Below are positions 29,688-39,715 of a DNA stretch of 41,327 nucleotides, one piece after another; the stretch's first letter is position 1; each line of letters opens with the position of its first letter. The notes below the pieces were generated by a model. It made no database searches, was not told the origin of the DNA, and worked only from the letters and a program-made list of their open reading frames with translations. The translations under genes were made by a program, and so were the position numbers. The stretch spans positions 1-41,327 of the forward strand of contig CAMPGR010000018.1 of NCBI GenBank assembly GCA_946885605.1, in the 5' to 3' direction. The DNA is from an uncultured Pseudomonadota bacterium (GTDB taxonomy: Bacteria; Pseudomonadota; Gammaproteobacteria; Burkholderiales; SG8-41).

Positions 29688-29822
29688 ATGAAACGTACAT
29701 ATCAACCCTCCAAAACACGTCGCAAGCGCACGCACGGATTTCGCGTGCGTATGAAAACGCGGGGCGGCCGCGCCGTGATCCGGGCGCGCCGCGCGAAGGG
29801 GCGGGCCCGTCTGGCCGTCTGA
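29688..29822 (+). CDS. rpmH: 50S ribosomal protein L34
   Basis: 44 aa, very basic: [20 protein letters not shown] then [24 protein letters not shown], the full-length L34 sequence. The ATG at 29688 is fixed by the family N-terminus MKRTYQPS. Its TGA overlaps an ATG as TGATG, but that ATG is not in the rnpA frame. It has its own strong promoter. Confidence 0.97.
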   Translation: MKRTYQPSKTRRKRTHGFRVRMKTRGGRAVIRARRAKGRARLAV

Positions 29823-29838
29823 TGATGGAGCGCACCTT

Positions 29839-30228
29839 CTGGCACGGCGCGCACGGCAGGCAAGCCTCACCGGGCGTCAGCAGTTCGAAGCTGTGCTCGC
29901 GCAGGAGCACGTTTCAAGAGGGCGCTATTTCGTCGTAAAGGCTCTTCGCACTGATCGGCGCATCGCGCGGCTGGGCATCATCGCGGCCCGCAAGGCGATA
30001 CGCAGGGCGGTGGATCGCAATGCGTGCAAGCGCATAGTGCGCGAGGCTTTTCGCGAGCACTCGACCGACCTTGCGGGACTCGACGTGGTCGTCGTCTGCC
30101 GTATGGCTGTGTTGGGAAGCGCGCGGAAGCTCGCGCGCCGCGAACTCGACACGCTTTTGCTGCGGCTGACGACGGGGGAAACTCGCCGCGTCGGTCGAGG
30201 AACTGGCACGAGCCAAGCCCAAGACTAG
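29839..30228 (+). CDS. rnpA: Ribonuclease P protein component
   Basis: The protein subunit of RNase P, which matures the 5' ends of tRNAs. The frame reads ASLTGRQQFEAVLAQ (first helix, substrate cleft), then LGIIAARKAIRRAVDRNACKRIVREAFREH, matching the RNR signature (first 20 residues are the clearest), then LDVVVVCR. There is no ATG in frame ahead of this core. A CTG at 29839, 8 nt after GGAG, gives 129 aa with a basic N-terminus and is my preferred start. The GTG at 29893 would remove part of the conserved first helix. Two ATGs at 29822 and 29825, overlapping the rpmH stop, are in another frame, so a frameshift near 29830-29870 (real or sequencing error) is the alternative explanation. Confidence 0.85.
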   Translation: MARRARQASLTGRQQFEAVLAQEHVSRGRYFVVKALRTDRRIARLGIIAARKAIRRAVDRNACKRIVREAFREHSTDLAGLDVVVVCRMAVLGSARKLARRELDTLLLRLTTGETRRVGRGTGTSQAQD

Positions 30229-30244
30229 CGATAAGAAGCGGTTT

Positions 30245-30262
30245 GCGGGCGAGGTCGCCCGC
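30245..30262 (+). repeat. Short perfect hairpin between rnpA and yidC
   Basis: GCGGGCGA, GG, TCGCCCGC: an 8-bp perfect inverted repeat (or a 6-bp stem with a 6-nt loop) in the 49-bp gap. There is no T-run, so it is not a canonical terminator; it may be an RNA processing or attenuation structure. Confidence 0.5.
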
Positions 30263-30277
30263 ACTGGAAAGCATTCT

Positions 30278-31939
30278 ATGGACTCACAACGCCTCATCCT
30301 GTTTTTCATTTTTTCTATTTCTCTGTTCTTCCTGGTCGATGCCTGGCAGCGCGACCAGCAGCCGGCGCCGCGGCCGGCCGCGGTGCAGTCGGCGGAGAAG
30401 CCGGGCGCCGCAGAAACGCCACCCGTGCCCACCCCGAGCGACAAGCTCCTGTCGGCGCAGGAACCGAAACCGCCCGAAGCCGCCACGGCGCTCGCGCCCG
30501 GTGAAGCGATAAAGATCGAAACCGATATCCTGCGCGCCGAGATGAGCACCGTAGGCGGGGACTTGCGGCGGCTCGAGCTCAAGGCCCACCGGGATGCCCT
30601 AGATGGGAGCAAGAATTTCGTGCTCCTTCAGAACGGTCCCGCGCACGTCTATGTCGCGCAGAGCGGACTGATCGGCAACGGCATGCCCAATCACCGTACG
30701 CAATATGCTGTTGAGAGCCGGGAGTATGCGCTGGCACCGGGGGCCAAAGCCCTGGAAGTGAGGCTGGAAGCACCCGGGCCCGACGGCGTCCGCATTGCGA
30801 AGATTTATCGCTTCCATCGCGGCAGCTACGTGGTGGACGTCGCGTACGAGATCGTGAACGGCGGATCCCGGGCAGTGCAGCCCTTTGGCTATTTTCAACT
30901 CGTCCGCGACAGCAAGCCGCCAGAGGGCGATTCTGCAATGGTCCCCACCTATACCGGGGCCGCCGTCTACACCGACCAGGAGAAATTCCAAAAGGTGGAC
31001 TTCTCGGACATGGACAAGGGGAAGATTCCGTATCCGAGAAACAGTAATGACGGTTGGGTCGCAATGGTGCAGCACTATTTCCTGAGCGCCTGGTTGCCCA
31101 AGAACGGAACACCCCGGGAGTTCTACACGCGCAAGCTGGACGAGAGCCTATACAGCGCGGGTGTGATATTGCCAGCGGGCACCATAGAGCCAGGGAAGAG
31201 CGCGACGCTCACCGTGCCGCTCTATGCCGGCCCGCAGGAACAGGACAAGCTCGCCGGTCTCGCGCCGGGGCTCGAGCTGACCGTGGACTACGGCTGGCTT
31301 ACCGTTATCGCCGTCCCGCTCTTTTGGGTGTTGTCGTGGTTCCACGCGTGGGTCGGCAATTGGGGGGTGGCCATCATTCTGCTCACGGTGGTGATCAAGC
31401 TGCTCTTCTATCCGCTCTCGGAGGCGAGCTACCGTTCCATGGCGAAAATGCGCGTCCTCGCACCCAAATTGCAGCGCCTGAAAGAGCAGTACGGCAACGA
31501 CCGCCAGCGCATGCAACAGGCGATGATGGAGCTGTATAAAACCGAAAAAATCAACCCGTTAGGCGGTTGCCTGCCGATAGTGGTGCAGATACCGGTGTTT
31601 ATCGCGCTCTACTGGGTGCTGCTCGCAAGCGTCGAGTTGCGCCACGCACCGTTCATGTTGTGGATCCATGATCTCGCGTCTGCCGATCCATGGTTCGTGC
31701 TGCCGATACTCATGGGTGCGACGATGATCGTCCAGACCAGGCTCAATCCGGAGCCCCCGGACCCGGTCCAGGCGAAGGTGATGAAGATCATGCCGGTCGC
31801 GTTCAGCATCTTCTTCTTCTTCTTCCCGGCAGGGCTCGTGCTCTACTGGCTGGTGAACAACGTGCTCTCGATTGCCCAGCAATGGCATATCAACCGGGTG
31901 CTCGAGCGCGCCAACCTGCGGCCCTCGAGCAGGGGATAG
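30278..31939 (+). CDS. yidC: Membrane protein insertase YidC
   Basis: Inserts membrane proteins, including the ATP synthase c subunit, alone or with Sec. 553 aa. It starts with a membrane helix (LILFFIFSISLFFLVDAW), then the large periplasmic beta-domain (about 60-330) including SYVVDVAYEIVN. The conserved five-helix core follows, with the cytoplasmic segment YPLSEASYRSMAKMR holding the groove arginine, GCLPIVVQIPVFIALYWVL, and the last helix GLVLYWLVNNVLSIAQQW. The ATG at 30278 has a GGAAAG site. It follows rnpA without the usual yidD gene. Confidence 0.96.
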   Translation: MDSQRLILFFIFSISLFFLVDAWQRDQQPAPRPAAVQSAEKPGAAETPPVPTPSDKLLSAQEPKPPEAATALAPGEAIKIETDILRAEMSTVGGDLRRLELKAHRDALDGSKNFVLLQNGPAHVYVAQSGLIGNGMPNHRTQYAVESREYALAPGAKALEVRLEAPGPDGVRIAKIYRFHRGSYVVDVAYEIVNGGSRAVQPFGYFQLVRDSKPPEGDSAMVPTYTGAAVYTDQEKFQKVDFSDMDKGKIPYPRNSNDGWVAMVQHYFLSAWLPKNGTPREFYTRKLDESLYSAGVILPAGTIEPGKSATLTVPLYAGPQEQDKLAGLAPGLELTVDYGWLTVIAVPLFWVLSWFHAWVGNWGVAIILLTVVIKLLFYPLSEASYRSMAKMRVLAPKLQRLKEQYGNDRQRMQQAMMELYKTEKINPLGGCLPIVVQIPVFIALYWVLLASVELRHAPFMLWIHDLASADPWFVLPILMGATMIVQTRLNPEPPDPVQAKVMKIMPVAFSIFFFFFPAGLVLYWLVNNVLSIAQQWHINRVLERANLRPSSRG

Positions 31940-31964
31940 CGGCTGCGCGATGGGGCGCGCACCC

Positions 31965-33305
31965 ATGGCGACACAGGACACGATCGCAGCGGTGGCAACC
32001 GCGCCGGGGCGTAGCGCGATTGGGATCATCCGCGTGTCCGGGCCGGGCGCGAGCGCCGTAGCCGCGAGCCTCGTCAAGAAACGGCTCCCCGCGCGCCGCG
32101 CGGTTTTCACGGAATTTCTGGACGCCGAGGGCACCGCGATCGACCAAGGCCTCGCGCTTTTCTTCCCCGGACCGCACTCCTACACCGGGGAGGACGTGCT
32201 GGAGCTGCACGGCCACGGTGGGGCGGTCGTGTTGCGCATGCTGCTCGAGCGCTGCATAGGCTTGGGGGCGCGGCTCGCGGAGCCGGGAGAGTTTACCCGG
32301 CGCGCTTTCCTCGGCGGTAAGCTCGACCTGGCACAGGCGGAAAGCGTCATCGACCTGATCGACGCCGCCACCTCAGCGGCAGCGCGCTCGGCGATGCGCT
32401 CCCTGAGCGGCTCGTTTTCAGCAAGAATTGAGGAGCTTACTTCCGAGCTCGTCGAGTTGCGCGCTTTGGTGGAAGCCACCCTCGATTTTCCGGACGAGGA
32501 AATCGACATCGTTCACCGTGCGGATGCCGAAGCTCGTCTCGCGCGTGTCCGGAATAAGCTCGACTTGGTTCTCGACGCGGCGCGACAGGGTAGTGTGTTG
32601 CGCGAGGGCTTGAGCGTCGTGCTGGCGGGTCGGCCGAATGTCGGTAAGTCGAGTCTGCTCAATCGGCTGGCGGGCGAGGATCTAGCGATCGTGACGGACA
32701 TTCCGGGAACGACGCGCGATCCGATACGCGAGGTGATCGACGTAAACGGGGTCCCCCTGCGCATCGTCGATACCGCCGGCTTGCGCGATCCCCGCGATCC
32801 GGTGGAGGAGCTGGGGATCGACCGGACATGGAGTGCGATCCGGAACGCGGATGCGGTGGTGCTCGTCATCGACGCCACACGGGGCGAGACGAGCGCTGAC
32901 CGGGAGATCTTGGAGCGGCTGCCTCCCGCCCAGCTCCGGGTGCGGGTCATAAACAAGATCGATTTGGTCTCCCGCCAGCCGGACGTCGAGCAAAACGGGA
33001 ACGACTACACGGTATGGCTGTCGGCGAAAACCGGTGAGGGCATGGAGCTGCTGCGCGACACTCTGCTTGAAGGGGTCGGCTGGCACGGGGCGCCAGAAGG
33101 CGTCTTCCTTGCCAGGGCGCGGCATATCGAAGCGCTGCGTCGCGCGTCCGGACATCTGGCAAGCGCCGAACAGGCGCTCAGTCAGCCTGAGATCTTCGCC
33201 GAGGAGTTGCGCTGCGCGCATGAGGCGCTGGGCGCCATAGTAGGGGAGTTCACACCGGACGATCTGCTAGGGGAGATTTTTTCCCGCTTCTGCATAGGCA
33301 AGTAG
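31965..33305 (+). CDS. mnmE: tRNA modification GTPase MnmE
   Basis: With MnmG, installs carboxymethylaminomethyl groups on the wobble uridine of certain tRNAs. 446 aa. The N-terminal folate-binding domain begins DTIAAVATAPGRSAIGIIRVSG. The G domain inserted in the helical domain has GRPNVGKS (222-229), DIPGTTRD, DTAGLRD and NKID. The C-terminus is the catalytic FCIGK. The ATG at 31965 gives the usual family start; an ATG five codons upstream is an alternative. It is 25 bp behind yidC and is followed by two parS sites and mnmG. Confidence 0.95.
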   Translation: MATQDTIAAVATAPGRSAIGIIRVSGPGASAVAASLVKKRLPARRAVFTEFLDAEGTAIDQGLALFFPGPHSYTGEDVLELHGHGGAVVLRMLLERCIGLGARLAEPGEFTRRAFLGGKLDLAQAESVIDLIDAATSAAARSAMRSLSGSFSARIEELTSELVELRALVEATLDFPDEEIDIVHRADAEARLARVRNKLDLVLDAARQGSVLREGLSVVLAGRPNVGKSSLLNRLAGEDLAIVTDIPGTTRDPIREVIDVNGVPLRIVDTAGLRDPRDPVEELGIDRTWSAIRNADAVVLVIDATRGETSADREILERLPPAQLRVRVINKIDLVSRQPDVEQNGNDYTVWLSAKTGEGMELLRDTLLEGVGWHGAPEGVFLARARHIEALRRASGHLASAEQALSQPEIFAEELRCAHEALGAIVGEFTPDDLLGEIFSRFCIGK

Positions 33306-33310
33306 GGTAG

Positions 33311-33324
33311 GTTCCACGTGGAAC
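33311..33324. other. parS: parS site 1
   Basis: GTTCCACGTGGAAC, a perfect 14-bp palindrome identical to the core of the parS consensus TGTTCCACGTGGAACA known in pseudomonads and close to the B. subtilis TGTTTCACGTGAAACA. It begins 6 nt after the mnmE stop. ParB, encoded 3.4 kb away, is the expected binder. Confidence 0.88.
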
Positions 33325-33337
33325 GTGAATCGTGAGC

Positions 33338-33351
33338 GTTCCACGTGGAAC
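33338..33351. other. parS: parS site 2
   Basis: An identical 14-bp palindrome, 27 bp centre-to-centre from site 1 (about 2.6 helical turns). Both sites lie in the mnmE-mnmG gap, about 5 kb from the candidate origin. Confidence 0.88.
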
Positions 33352-33428
33352 CTCCAATCTCAGGCGACCTAAAATCCGGTATCATTGGCTCGCTGTTGAA
33401 CACTTCCCCGCGCCGCGCGGCACGTTGC

Positions 33429-35324
33429 ATGCAAGCTTCTGAAACATATGATGTTATCGTGGTAGGTGGCGGTCATGCCGGCACCGAGGCGGCGCTCGCC
33501 GCTGCTCGCATGGGGCGTCGAACGCTGCTCCTGACGCACAGCATCGAGACACTCGGCCAGATGTCCTGCAATCCCTCCATTGGAGGGATCGGCAAAGGGC
33601 ATCTCGTGAAGGAGATCGACGCGCTGGGCGGCGCTATGGCAGCTGCCGCCGACGACGCGGGAATTCAGTTTCGCGTCCTCAACTCGAGGAAGGGCCCTGC
33701 CGTGCGCGCAACCCGCGCTCAGGCGGACCGCGCACTCTATCGAAGTGCGGTACGGACGCGGCTCGAAAACCAACCGGGTTTACGGATCTTCCAGCAAGCG
33801 GTCGATGACTTGCTGCTCGACGGTGACCGCGTCCAAGGTGTCGTCACGCAGATCGGCGTGCGTTTCATGGCGCATACCGTCGTATTGACCACCGGGACTT
33901 TTCTCTCGGGACTGATCCATGTCGGGCTGCAGAACTACCAAGCCGGCCGTGCCGGCGACCCGCCGGCAGTGAGCCTCGCCGCGCGGCTGCGGGAATTAAA
34001 GCTCTCCGTTGGGCGGCTCAAGACTGGTACGCCGCCGCGCATCGACGGGCGCACCATCGATTTCTCGGCCCTGACCGAGCAACCGGGCGACGAGCCGACG
34101 CCGGTATTCTCATTCCTCGGGAGAGCCGATCAGCATCCCGCGCAAGTGTCGTGCTGGATCACGCACACCAATAGCCGCACTCACGACATCATTCGCGGCG
34201 CCCTCGACCGCTCACCCATGTTTACCGGTGTCATAGAGGGGGTAGGGCCGCGCTACTGCCCGTCGATCGAAGACAAGATCCATCGCTTCGCGGACAAGGC
34301 TGCGCACCAGATCTTTCTCGAGCCCGAGGGCCTCACGGTCAACGAGTTCTATCCCAACGGAATTTCGACGAGCCTGCCATATGACGTGCAGGAAGCGCTG
34401 GTGCGTTCGATACGCGGGCTGGAGCACGCCCAAATCACGCGGCCGGGGTACGCCATCGAGTACGACTATTTCGATCCGCGCGGCCTGCGCAGCTCGCTCG
34501 AAACAAAAGCGATATCGGGCTTGTATTTCGCGGGGCAGATCAACGGCACGACCGGCTACGAGGAAGCGGCCGCCCAGGGCTTGCTCGCGGGCATCAACGC
34601 GGCACTCGCCGTTAAGGGGCGCGAGCCCTGGTGTCCGCGGCGCAATGAAGCGTATCTCGGCGTGCTGGTCGACGATCTGATTACCCGTGGGGTGTCCGAG
34701 CCCTATCGCATGTTCACGAGCCGCGCGGAGTACCGCCTGTCCCTTCGTGAGGACAATGCCGATTTGCGTCTGACCGAGATCGGACGCACGCTCGGCGTCG
34801 TGGACGATTGCCGTTGGGTGGCGTTTTCGCGCAAGCGCGATGCCATTGCACGCGAACAGGAGCGGCTCAAGTCCACCTGGATCAATCCAAGAATCCTCGC
34901 GCTTGAGGACGCGAAGCGGGTGCTGGGAAGGGAAATCGATCGCGAATATTCGCTGGCCGATTTGCTGCGGCGTCCCGAAGTCACTTACCACGCGCTCATG
35001 ACGTTGCGCGGCGCTCAGGGAGCGACGCCGGTCGATGCACAGGTTGCGGAGCAGGTGGAGATCCAGATCAAGTATCGCGGTTATATCGAAAGGCAAAGAG
35101 AGGAAATCGAACGCAGCCAGCACTACGAAAACATGCGGCTGCCGGCGGACCTCGACTATACGCGGCTGCGCGGCCTGTCCGTAGAGGTCCAGCAGAAACT
35201 GAATCAGCTGCGTCCGGAGACCATCGGGCAGGCCGCTCGGATTTCGGGAGTCACCCCGGCCGCGATTTCGGTATTGCTGGTGCATGCTCGCCGGGGGTTC
35301 GAGGACTACAAGAAAACCGCATGA
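33429..35324 (+). CDS. mnmG: tRNA uridine 5-carboxymethylaminomethyl modification enzyme MnmG
   Basis: The FAD-dependent partner of MnmE. 631 aa. The FAD-binding start [21 protein letters not shown] has the dinucleotide glycines at 13-18. The family signatures [44 protein letters not shown] and [16 protein letters not shown] are present, and the C-terminal helical domain that contacts MnmE and tRNA is complete. The ATG at 33429 gives the usual family N-terminus; no clear Shine-Dalgarno site is seen. Its stop overlaps the rsmG start as ATGA. Confidence 0.96.
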   Translation: MQASETYDVIVVGGGHAGTEAALAAARMGRRTLLLTHSIETLGQMSCNPSIGGIGKGHLVKEIDALGGAMAAAADDAGIQFRVLNSRKGPAVRATRAQADRALYRSAVRTRLENQPGLRIFQQAVDDLLLDGDRVQGVVTQIGVRFMAHTVVLTTGTFLSGLIHVGLQNYQAGRAGDPPAVSLAARLRELKLSVGRLKTGTPPRIDGRTIDFSALTEQPGDEPTPVFSFLGRADQHPAQVSCWITHTNSRTHDIIRGALDRSPMFTGVIEGVGPRYCPSIEDKIHRFADKAAHQIFLEPEGLTVNEFYPNGISTSLPYDVQEALVRSIRGLEHAQITRPGYAIEYDYFDPRGLRSSLETKAISGLYFAGQINGTTGYEEAAAQGLLAGINAALAVKGREPWCPRRNEAYLGVLVDDLITRGVSEPYRMFTSRAEYRLSLREDNADLRLTEIGRTLGVVDDCRWVAFSRKRDAIAREQERLKSTWINPRILALEDAKRVLGREIDREYSLADLLRRPEVTYHALMTLRGAQGATPVDAQVAEQVEIQIKYRGYIERQREEIERSQHYENMRLPADLDYTRLRGLSVEVQQKLNQLRPETIGQAARISGVTPAAISVLLVHARRGFEDYKKTA

Positions 35325-35959
35325 GGGCCGGTGGGACGCTGGCGCAGGGGCTCGCCACGCTCGGCGTCCCGCTCGAGGCAAGCCAGCGTGAACGGCTCAT
35401 GCAGTACGTCGGGCTGCTGGAGAAGTGGAACAAAATTTACAACCTGACCGCGGTGCGCGGCGCCAACAATATCGTGATTCATCATCTGCTCGACAGCCTT
35501 GCGGTGTTGCCGCACATCGCGGGGCGCACCATTCTCGATGTCGGCAGCGGGGCCGGCCTGCCCGGCATACCGCTCGCGGTGGCCTGCCCGCGTTCGAGCG
35601 TCACGCTGCTCGACGCGAACCAGAAAAAAGCAGCGTTTCTCCGCCAGGCGGTGATCGAGCTTGAGCTTCACAATGCCGAGGTCGTGTGCGCGCGCGTGGA
35701 AGCGTGGCGGCCGCCCGCACCATTTGACGTCGTCATATCCCGCGCCTTCTCCGATCTGCGGAAGTTTCTCGAGCTTGCTTCGCGGCTCTGCGGACCGCGC
35801 GGCATCATGGCGGCGATGAGAGGCACCTACTCGAAGACCGAGCTCGATGCGCTGCCGCCCGAGTTCAGCTTAAAACGCGTGGCGCCGCTCACCGTGCCGG
35901 GGCTCAACGCCGCGCGCCATCTCATCATGCTCGAGCGGGCGGGAGGAGCGCCGACGTGA
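35321..35959 (+). CDS. rsmG: 16S rRNA (guanine527-N7)-methyltransferase
   Basis: Methylates G527 of 16S rRNA with SAM; loss gives low-level streptomycin resistance in other bacteria. 212 aa, full length. The [11 protein letters not shown] segment, HHLLDSLAV, the SAM-binding [14 protein letters not shown] (about 73-86), [12 protein letters not shown] and [11 protein letters not shown] are typical. The ATG at 35321 overlaps the mnmG stop (ATGA), and the stop overlaps the parA GTG (GTGA), so mnmG-rsmG-parA are translationally coupled. Confidence 0.96.
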   Translation: MRAGGTLAQGLATLGVPLEASQRERLMQYVGLLEKWNKIYNLTAVRGANNIVIHHLLDSLAVLPHIAGRTILDVGSGAGLPGIPLAVACPRSSVTLLDANQKKAAFLRQAVIELELHNAEVVCARVEAWRPPAPFDVVISRAFSDLRKFLELASRLCGPRGIMAAMRGTYSKTELDALPPEFSLKRVAPLTVPGLNAARHLIMLERAGGAPT

Positions 35960-36729
35960 CGAAAATACTCGCCATCACCAATCAGAAGGGCGGCGTGGGC
36001 AAGACGACAACCGGCGTCAATCTGGCGGCCAGCCTTGCCGCCGCTCATCAGCGCGTGCTCCTCGTCGATCTCGACCCGCAGGGCAATGCCACCATGGGAA
36101 GCGGCATCGACAAGCACGCTGCTGCGAAGACCGTATACCAGGTGCTGCTCGGCGGCTGCGCGATTACCGAGGCGCGAGTGCGGAGCGTCAACGGTGGATA
36201 CGAGGTCCTTCCGGCGAATCGAGCCTTGGCGGGCGCCGAAGTGGAGATGGTGGAGATCGAGCATCGCGAGACGCGGCTGCGCGATGCGCTGGCGCAAGTG
36301 GAAGCCCAGTACGATTTCGTTCTGATCGATTGTCCGCCTGCGCTCAACCTGCTCACCGTCAACGGATTGACGGCCGCCCACGCGGTCATGATTCCCATGC
36401 AATGCGAGTACTATGCGCTCGAGGGGTTGAGCGATCTCGTCGCGACGATCAAAAAAGTGCGGGCACATCTGAATCCCGCCCTGCATATAGAAGGGTTGCT
36501 GCGCACCATGTACGACCCGCGCAATACGCTCGCGCAGCAGGTCTCGGCGCAGTTGATCGAGCATTTCGGCGACAAGGTGTATCGCACGGTGATCCCGCGC
36601 AACGTGCGCCTTGCCGAAGCGCCGAGCTTTGGCGTGCCGGCGCTCAAGTTCGACCGCAACTCCAAAGGCGCCCAGGCATATATAGCCCTGGCGGGCGAGA
36701 TGCTGAACCGCACCGCGCAGGCGGCGTAG
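35956..36729 (+). CDS. parA: Chromosome partitioning ATPase ParA
   Basis: A Walker-type ATPase that positions ParB-parS complexes and segregates the origin. 257 aa with no N-terminal helix-turn-helix, so the chromosomal (Soj) type. The deviant Walker A is KGGVGKTT (11-18) with both lysines, followed by VDLDPQGNATMG and DCPPALNLLTVNGL. The start is GTG at 35956, overlapping the rsmG stop by 4 nt. parB follows 12 nt downstream. Confidence 0.96.
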   Translation: MTKILAITNQKGGVGKTTTGVNLAASLAAAHQRVLLVDLDPQGNATMGSGIDKHAAAKTVYQVLLGGCAITEARVRSVNGGYEVLPANRALAGAEVEMVEIEHRETRLRDALAQVEAQYDFVLIDCPPALNLLTVNGLTAAHAVMIPMQCEYYALEGLSDLVATIKKVRAHLNPALHIEGLLRTMYDPRNTLAQQVSAQLIEHFGDKVYRTVIPRNVRLAEAPSFGVPALKFDRNSKGAQAYIALAGEMLNRTAQAA

Positions 36730-36741
36730 GAGGCGACGACC

Positions 36742-37593
36742 ATGGCAAAAATGCGAGGTTTGGGGCGAGGACTGGATGCCTTGCTCGCGGCGGGGGACGA
36801 GTCCCCCGCGCGAAGTGACCAGCTGCGCGATCTTCCAATCGACGCGCTTCAGCCGGGCAAGTACCAGCCGCGTACGCGCATGGACCAGGAAGCGCTTGGC
36901 GAATTGGCCGCGTCGATCAAGGCGCATGGCGTCATGCAACCCATATTGGTGCGCCCGCTGGGAGATGAACGCTACGAGATCATAGCCGGCGAGCGGCGGT
37001 GGCGCGCTGCGCGCATGGCGGGTCTCGCAACGGCCCCGGTATTGGTGCGTGAAGTGCCCGATCGCCAGGCGCTCGCCGTATCGCTCATAGAGAACATCCA
37101 GCGTGAGGACCTCAATCCGCTGGAAGAGGCTGCCGGCATCCAGCGTCTGCTGCATGAGTTCAGCATGACGCACGCCGAGGCGGCGCAGGTATTGGGCCGC
37201 TCGCGATCGGCGGTGACCAACCTGTTGCGGCTGCTCGAGCTCGCGCCGCCCGTTCGTGAGCTGGTAGCCGAGGGCCGGCTCGACATGGGGCACGCGCGCG
37301 CTCTGCTCGCGCTTCCTGTCGCGCGACAGATCGAGCTCGCACGCGAAGCTGCCGAACGCGGGCTCTCCGTGCGCGACGTCGAGCGCCGGGCCGTCGCAGG
37401 CAACAAAGCGCCGCGCGCTCGCGAGCGGCACAAGCGCGATCAGGATATCGCCCGGCTGGAAGAGGAGCTTTCGAATCGTCTCGGTACGACGGTCGAGATC
37501 AAAGCGGGTGCCCGGAGCGGCAGCGGCAGGCTCGTCATCAGCTACGCGACTCTCGATCAGCTCGATGCGCTGATCGCGAAGCTCGCGCCGTAA
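36742..37593 (+). CDS. parB: Chromosome partitioning protein ParB
   Basis: A CTP-dependent DNA clamp that loads at parS. 283 aa. The short N-terminus GLGRGLDALL resembles the ParA-stimulating motif. The ParB/Srx CTPase domain has YQPR and the signature GERRWRAA (83-90) with ENIQREDLNPLEEA. The helix-turn-helix (about 142-166, HAEAAQVLGRSRSAVTNLLRL) reads parS, and the C-terminus (about 230-283) is the dimerisation domain. A good AGGAGG site lies 8 nt before the ATG. Two matching parS sites are nearby. Confidence 0.96.
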   Translation: MAKMRGLGRGLDALLAAGDESPARSDQLRDLPIDALQPGKYQPRTRMDQEALGELAASIKAHGVMQPILVRPLGDERYEIIAGERRWRAARMAGLATAPVLVREVPDRQALAVSLIENIQREDLNPLEEAAGIQRLLHEFSMTHAEAAQVLGRSRSAVTNLLRLLELAPPVRELVAEGRLDMGHARALLALPVARQIELAREAAERGLSVRDVERRAVAGNKAPRARERHKRDQDIARLEEELSNRLGTTVEIKAGARSGSGRLVISYATLDQLDALIAKLAP

Positions 37594-37616
37594 GAGGCGG
37601 AAGGGCAACGCTTCTT

Positions 37617-37646
37617 TTGACGCTCAGGCGCGCGCCCGCGTATAAT
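37617..37646 (+). promoter_or_regulatory. ATP synthase operon promoter
   Basis: TTGACG (37617-37622), 18 nt, TATAAT (37641-37646). The -10 is perfect and the -35 matches 5 of 6. It begins 24 nt after the parB stop and points into atpI. The transcript would start near 37653. Confidence 0.75.
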
Positions 37647-37673
37647 TCAAAAGTTTGGTTTGCGGCGATTCAC

Positions 37674-38045
37674 GTGGCGCTCCATAGCGGAGGCAAGCCC
37701 GTCCGCACCGTGTTGCGGTGGCAGCTTTACGCCGCTGTCGTATCAGCGTTGATTGCCGCATTCTGGCAAGGGTCTCACGGCGCGTATTCGGCCCTGTTGG
37801 GAGGGGTCATCAACATTGTGGCCGGTGCCGCGTCTGCGTGGCTCGCTCTGAGAGGCGAAAGCAGGACCGCGGGCGCGGCGTTATACGCCCTTGTCAGGGC
37901 CGAGGCGGTCAAGGTGGTTCTGATCGTTGCGCAACTCTGGCTGGTGCTCGCGCTCTACACGCAGGTTGTGCCGGGCGCTTTTTTTGGAACGTTCTTCCTG
38001 ACAGTCATTCTGTCCACGATGGGGTTTATAGTGCGCGACCGCTAG
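37674..38045 (+). CDS. atpI: ATP synthase subunit I
   Basis: A small hydrophobic protein that helps assemble the c-ring or take up Mg2+. 123 aa with about four membrane helices: near the start (LRWQLYAAVVSALIAAFW), then SALLGGVINIVAGAASAWLAL, VVLIVAQLWLVLALYT and FGTFFLTVILSTMGFIV. An upstream in-frame TTG at 37617 is part of the -35 element and cannot be the start of the main transcript's gene. I chose the GTG at 37674, downstream of the predicted transcription start, although no strong ribosome site precedes it; a GTG a dozen codons on is possible. It is followed by atpB 17 bp later. Confidence 0.8.
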   Translation: MALHSGGKPVRTVLRWQLYAAVVSALIAAFWQGSHGAYSALLGGVINIVAGAASAWLALRGESRTAGAALYALVRAEAVKVVLIVAQLWLVLALYTQVVPGAFFGTFFLTVILSTMGFIVRDR

Positions 38046-38062
38046 GTCGCCATTGCTAGCTC

Positions 38063-39203
<1,141 letters not shown>

Positions 39204-39240
39204 CGGTGGCGGATCAGGTCACTAACGGCGGGAACTATTC

Positions 39241-39711
39241 GTGAACATCAACCTGTCGTTGTTCGCGCAGGCGCTCACGTTTGCGCTGTTTATCTGGTTC
39301 ACGGTCAAGTTCGTATGGCCGCCGCTCTTGCGCGCGATCGAGCAACGTCAGAAGCAGATCGCCGAGGGCCTGGCGGCCGCTGAACGCGGCAAGCAGGATC
39401 TCGAAGAGGCCTCCAAGCGGACAGCCGAGTTGCTGCGCGACGCACGACAGCAGACACAGGATATTCTTGCGCAGGCAGAAAAGCGCTCGGTGGAAATCAT
39501 CGAAGAAGCAAAGGATGCGGCGCGGGCCGAGGGCGAACGGCTTGTAGCGGGGGCGAAAGCCGAGATCGAGCAGGAGATCTCGCGGGCAAAGGAAATGCTG
39601 CGCGGCCAGGTCGCGGCGCTCGCCGTTGCCGGCGCGGAGCAGATTCTGAGGCGCGAGGTCGATGCCAAGGCGCACGCCGACCTGCTGCGCAGCGTGGAAA
39701 GCCAGCTCTGA
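39241..39711 (+). CDS. atpF: ATP synthase F0 subunit b
   Basis: The peripheral stalk. 156 aa: one N-terminal membrane helix ([20 protein letters not shown]) followed by a long charged coiled coil rich in Glu, Lys, Arg and Ala to the C-terminus. The start is the GTG at 39241 giving [11 protein letters not shown], the usual N-terminus. It lies 37 bp behind atpE and 4 bp ahead of atpH. Confidence 0.95.
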   Translation: MNINLSLFAQALTFALFIWFTVKFVWPPLLRAIEQRQKQIAEGLAAAERGKQDLEEASKRTAELLRDARQQTQDILAQAEKRSVEIIEEAKDAARAEGERLVAGAKAEIEQEISRAKEMLRGQVAALAVAGAEQILRREVDAKAHADLLRSVESQL

Positions 39712-39715
39712 CATC

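Noticed and set aside
29825..29940. Short ORF starting MERTFWHGAHGR after rpmH as a separate small gene
   Set aside because: It overlaps the conserved rnpA N-terminal coding sequence in another frame and ends quickly; at most it is a leader or a frameshift remnant of rnpA.
35827..37608. Minus-strand ORF of 593 codons opposite rsmG, parA and parB
   Set aside because: It spans three coupled genes with intact motifs on the plus strand, and so is a shadow.
37668..37681. A third parS-like site containing CACGTG before atpI
   Set aside because: GATTCACGTGGCGC keeps only the central bases; the outer half-sites do not match.
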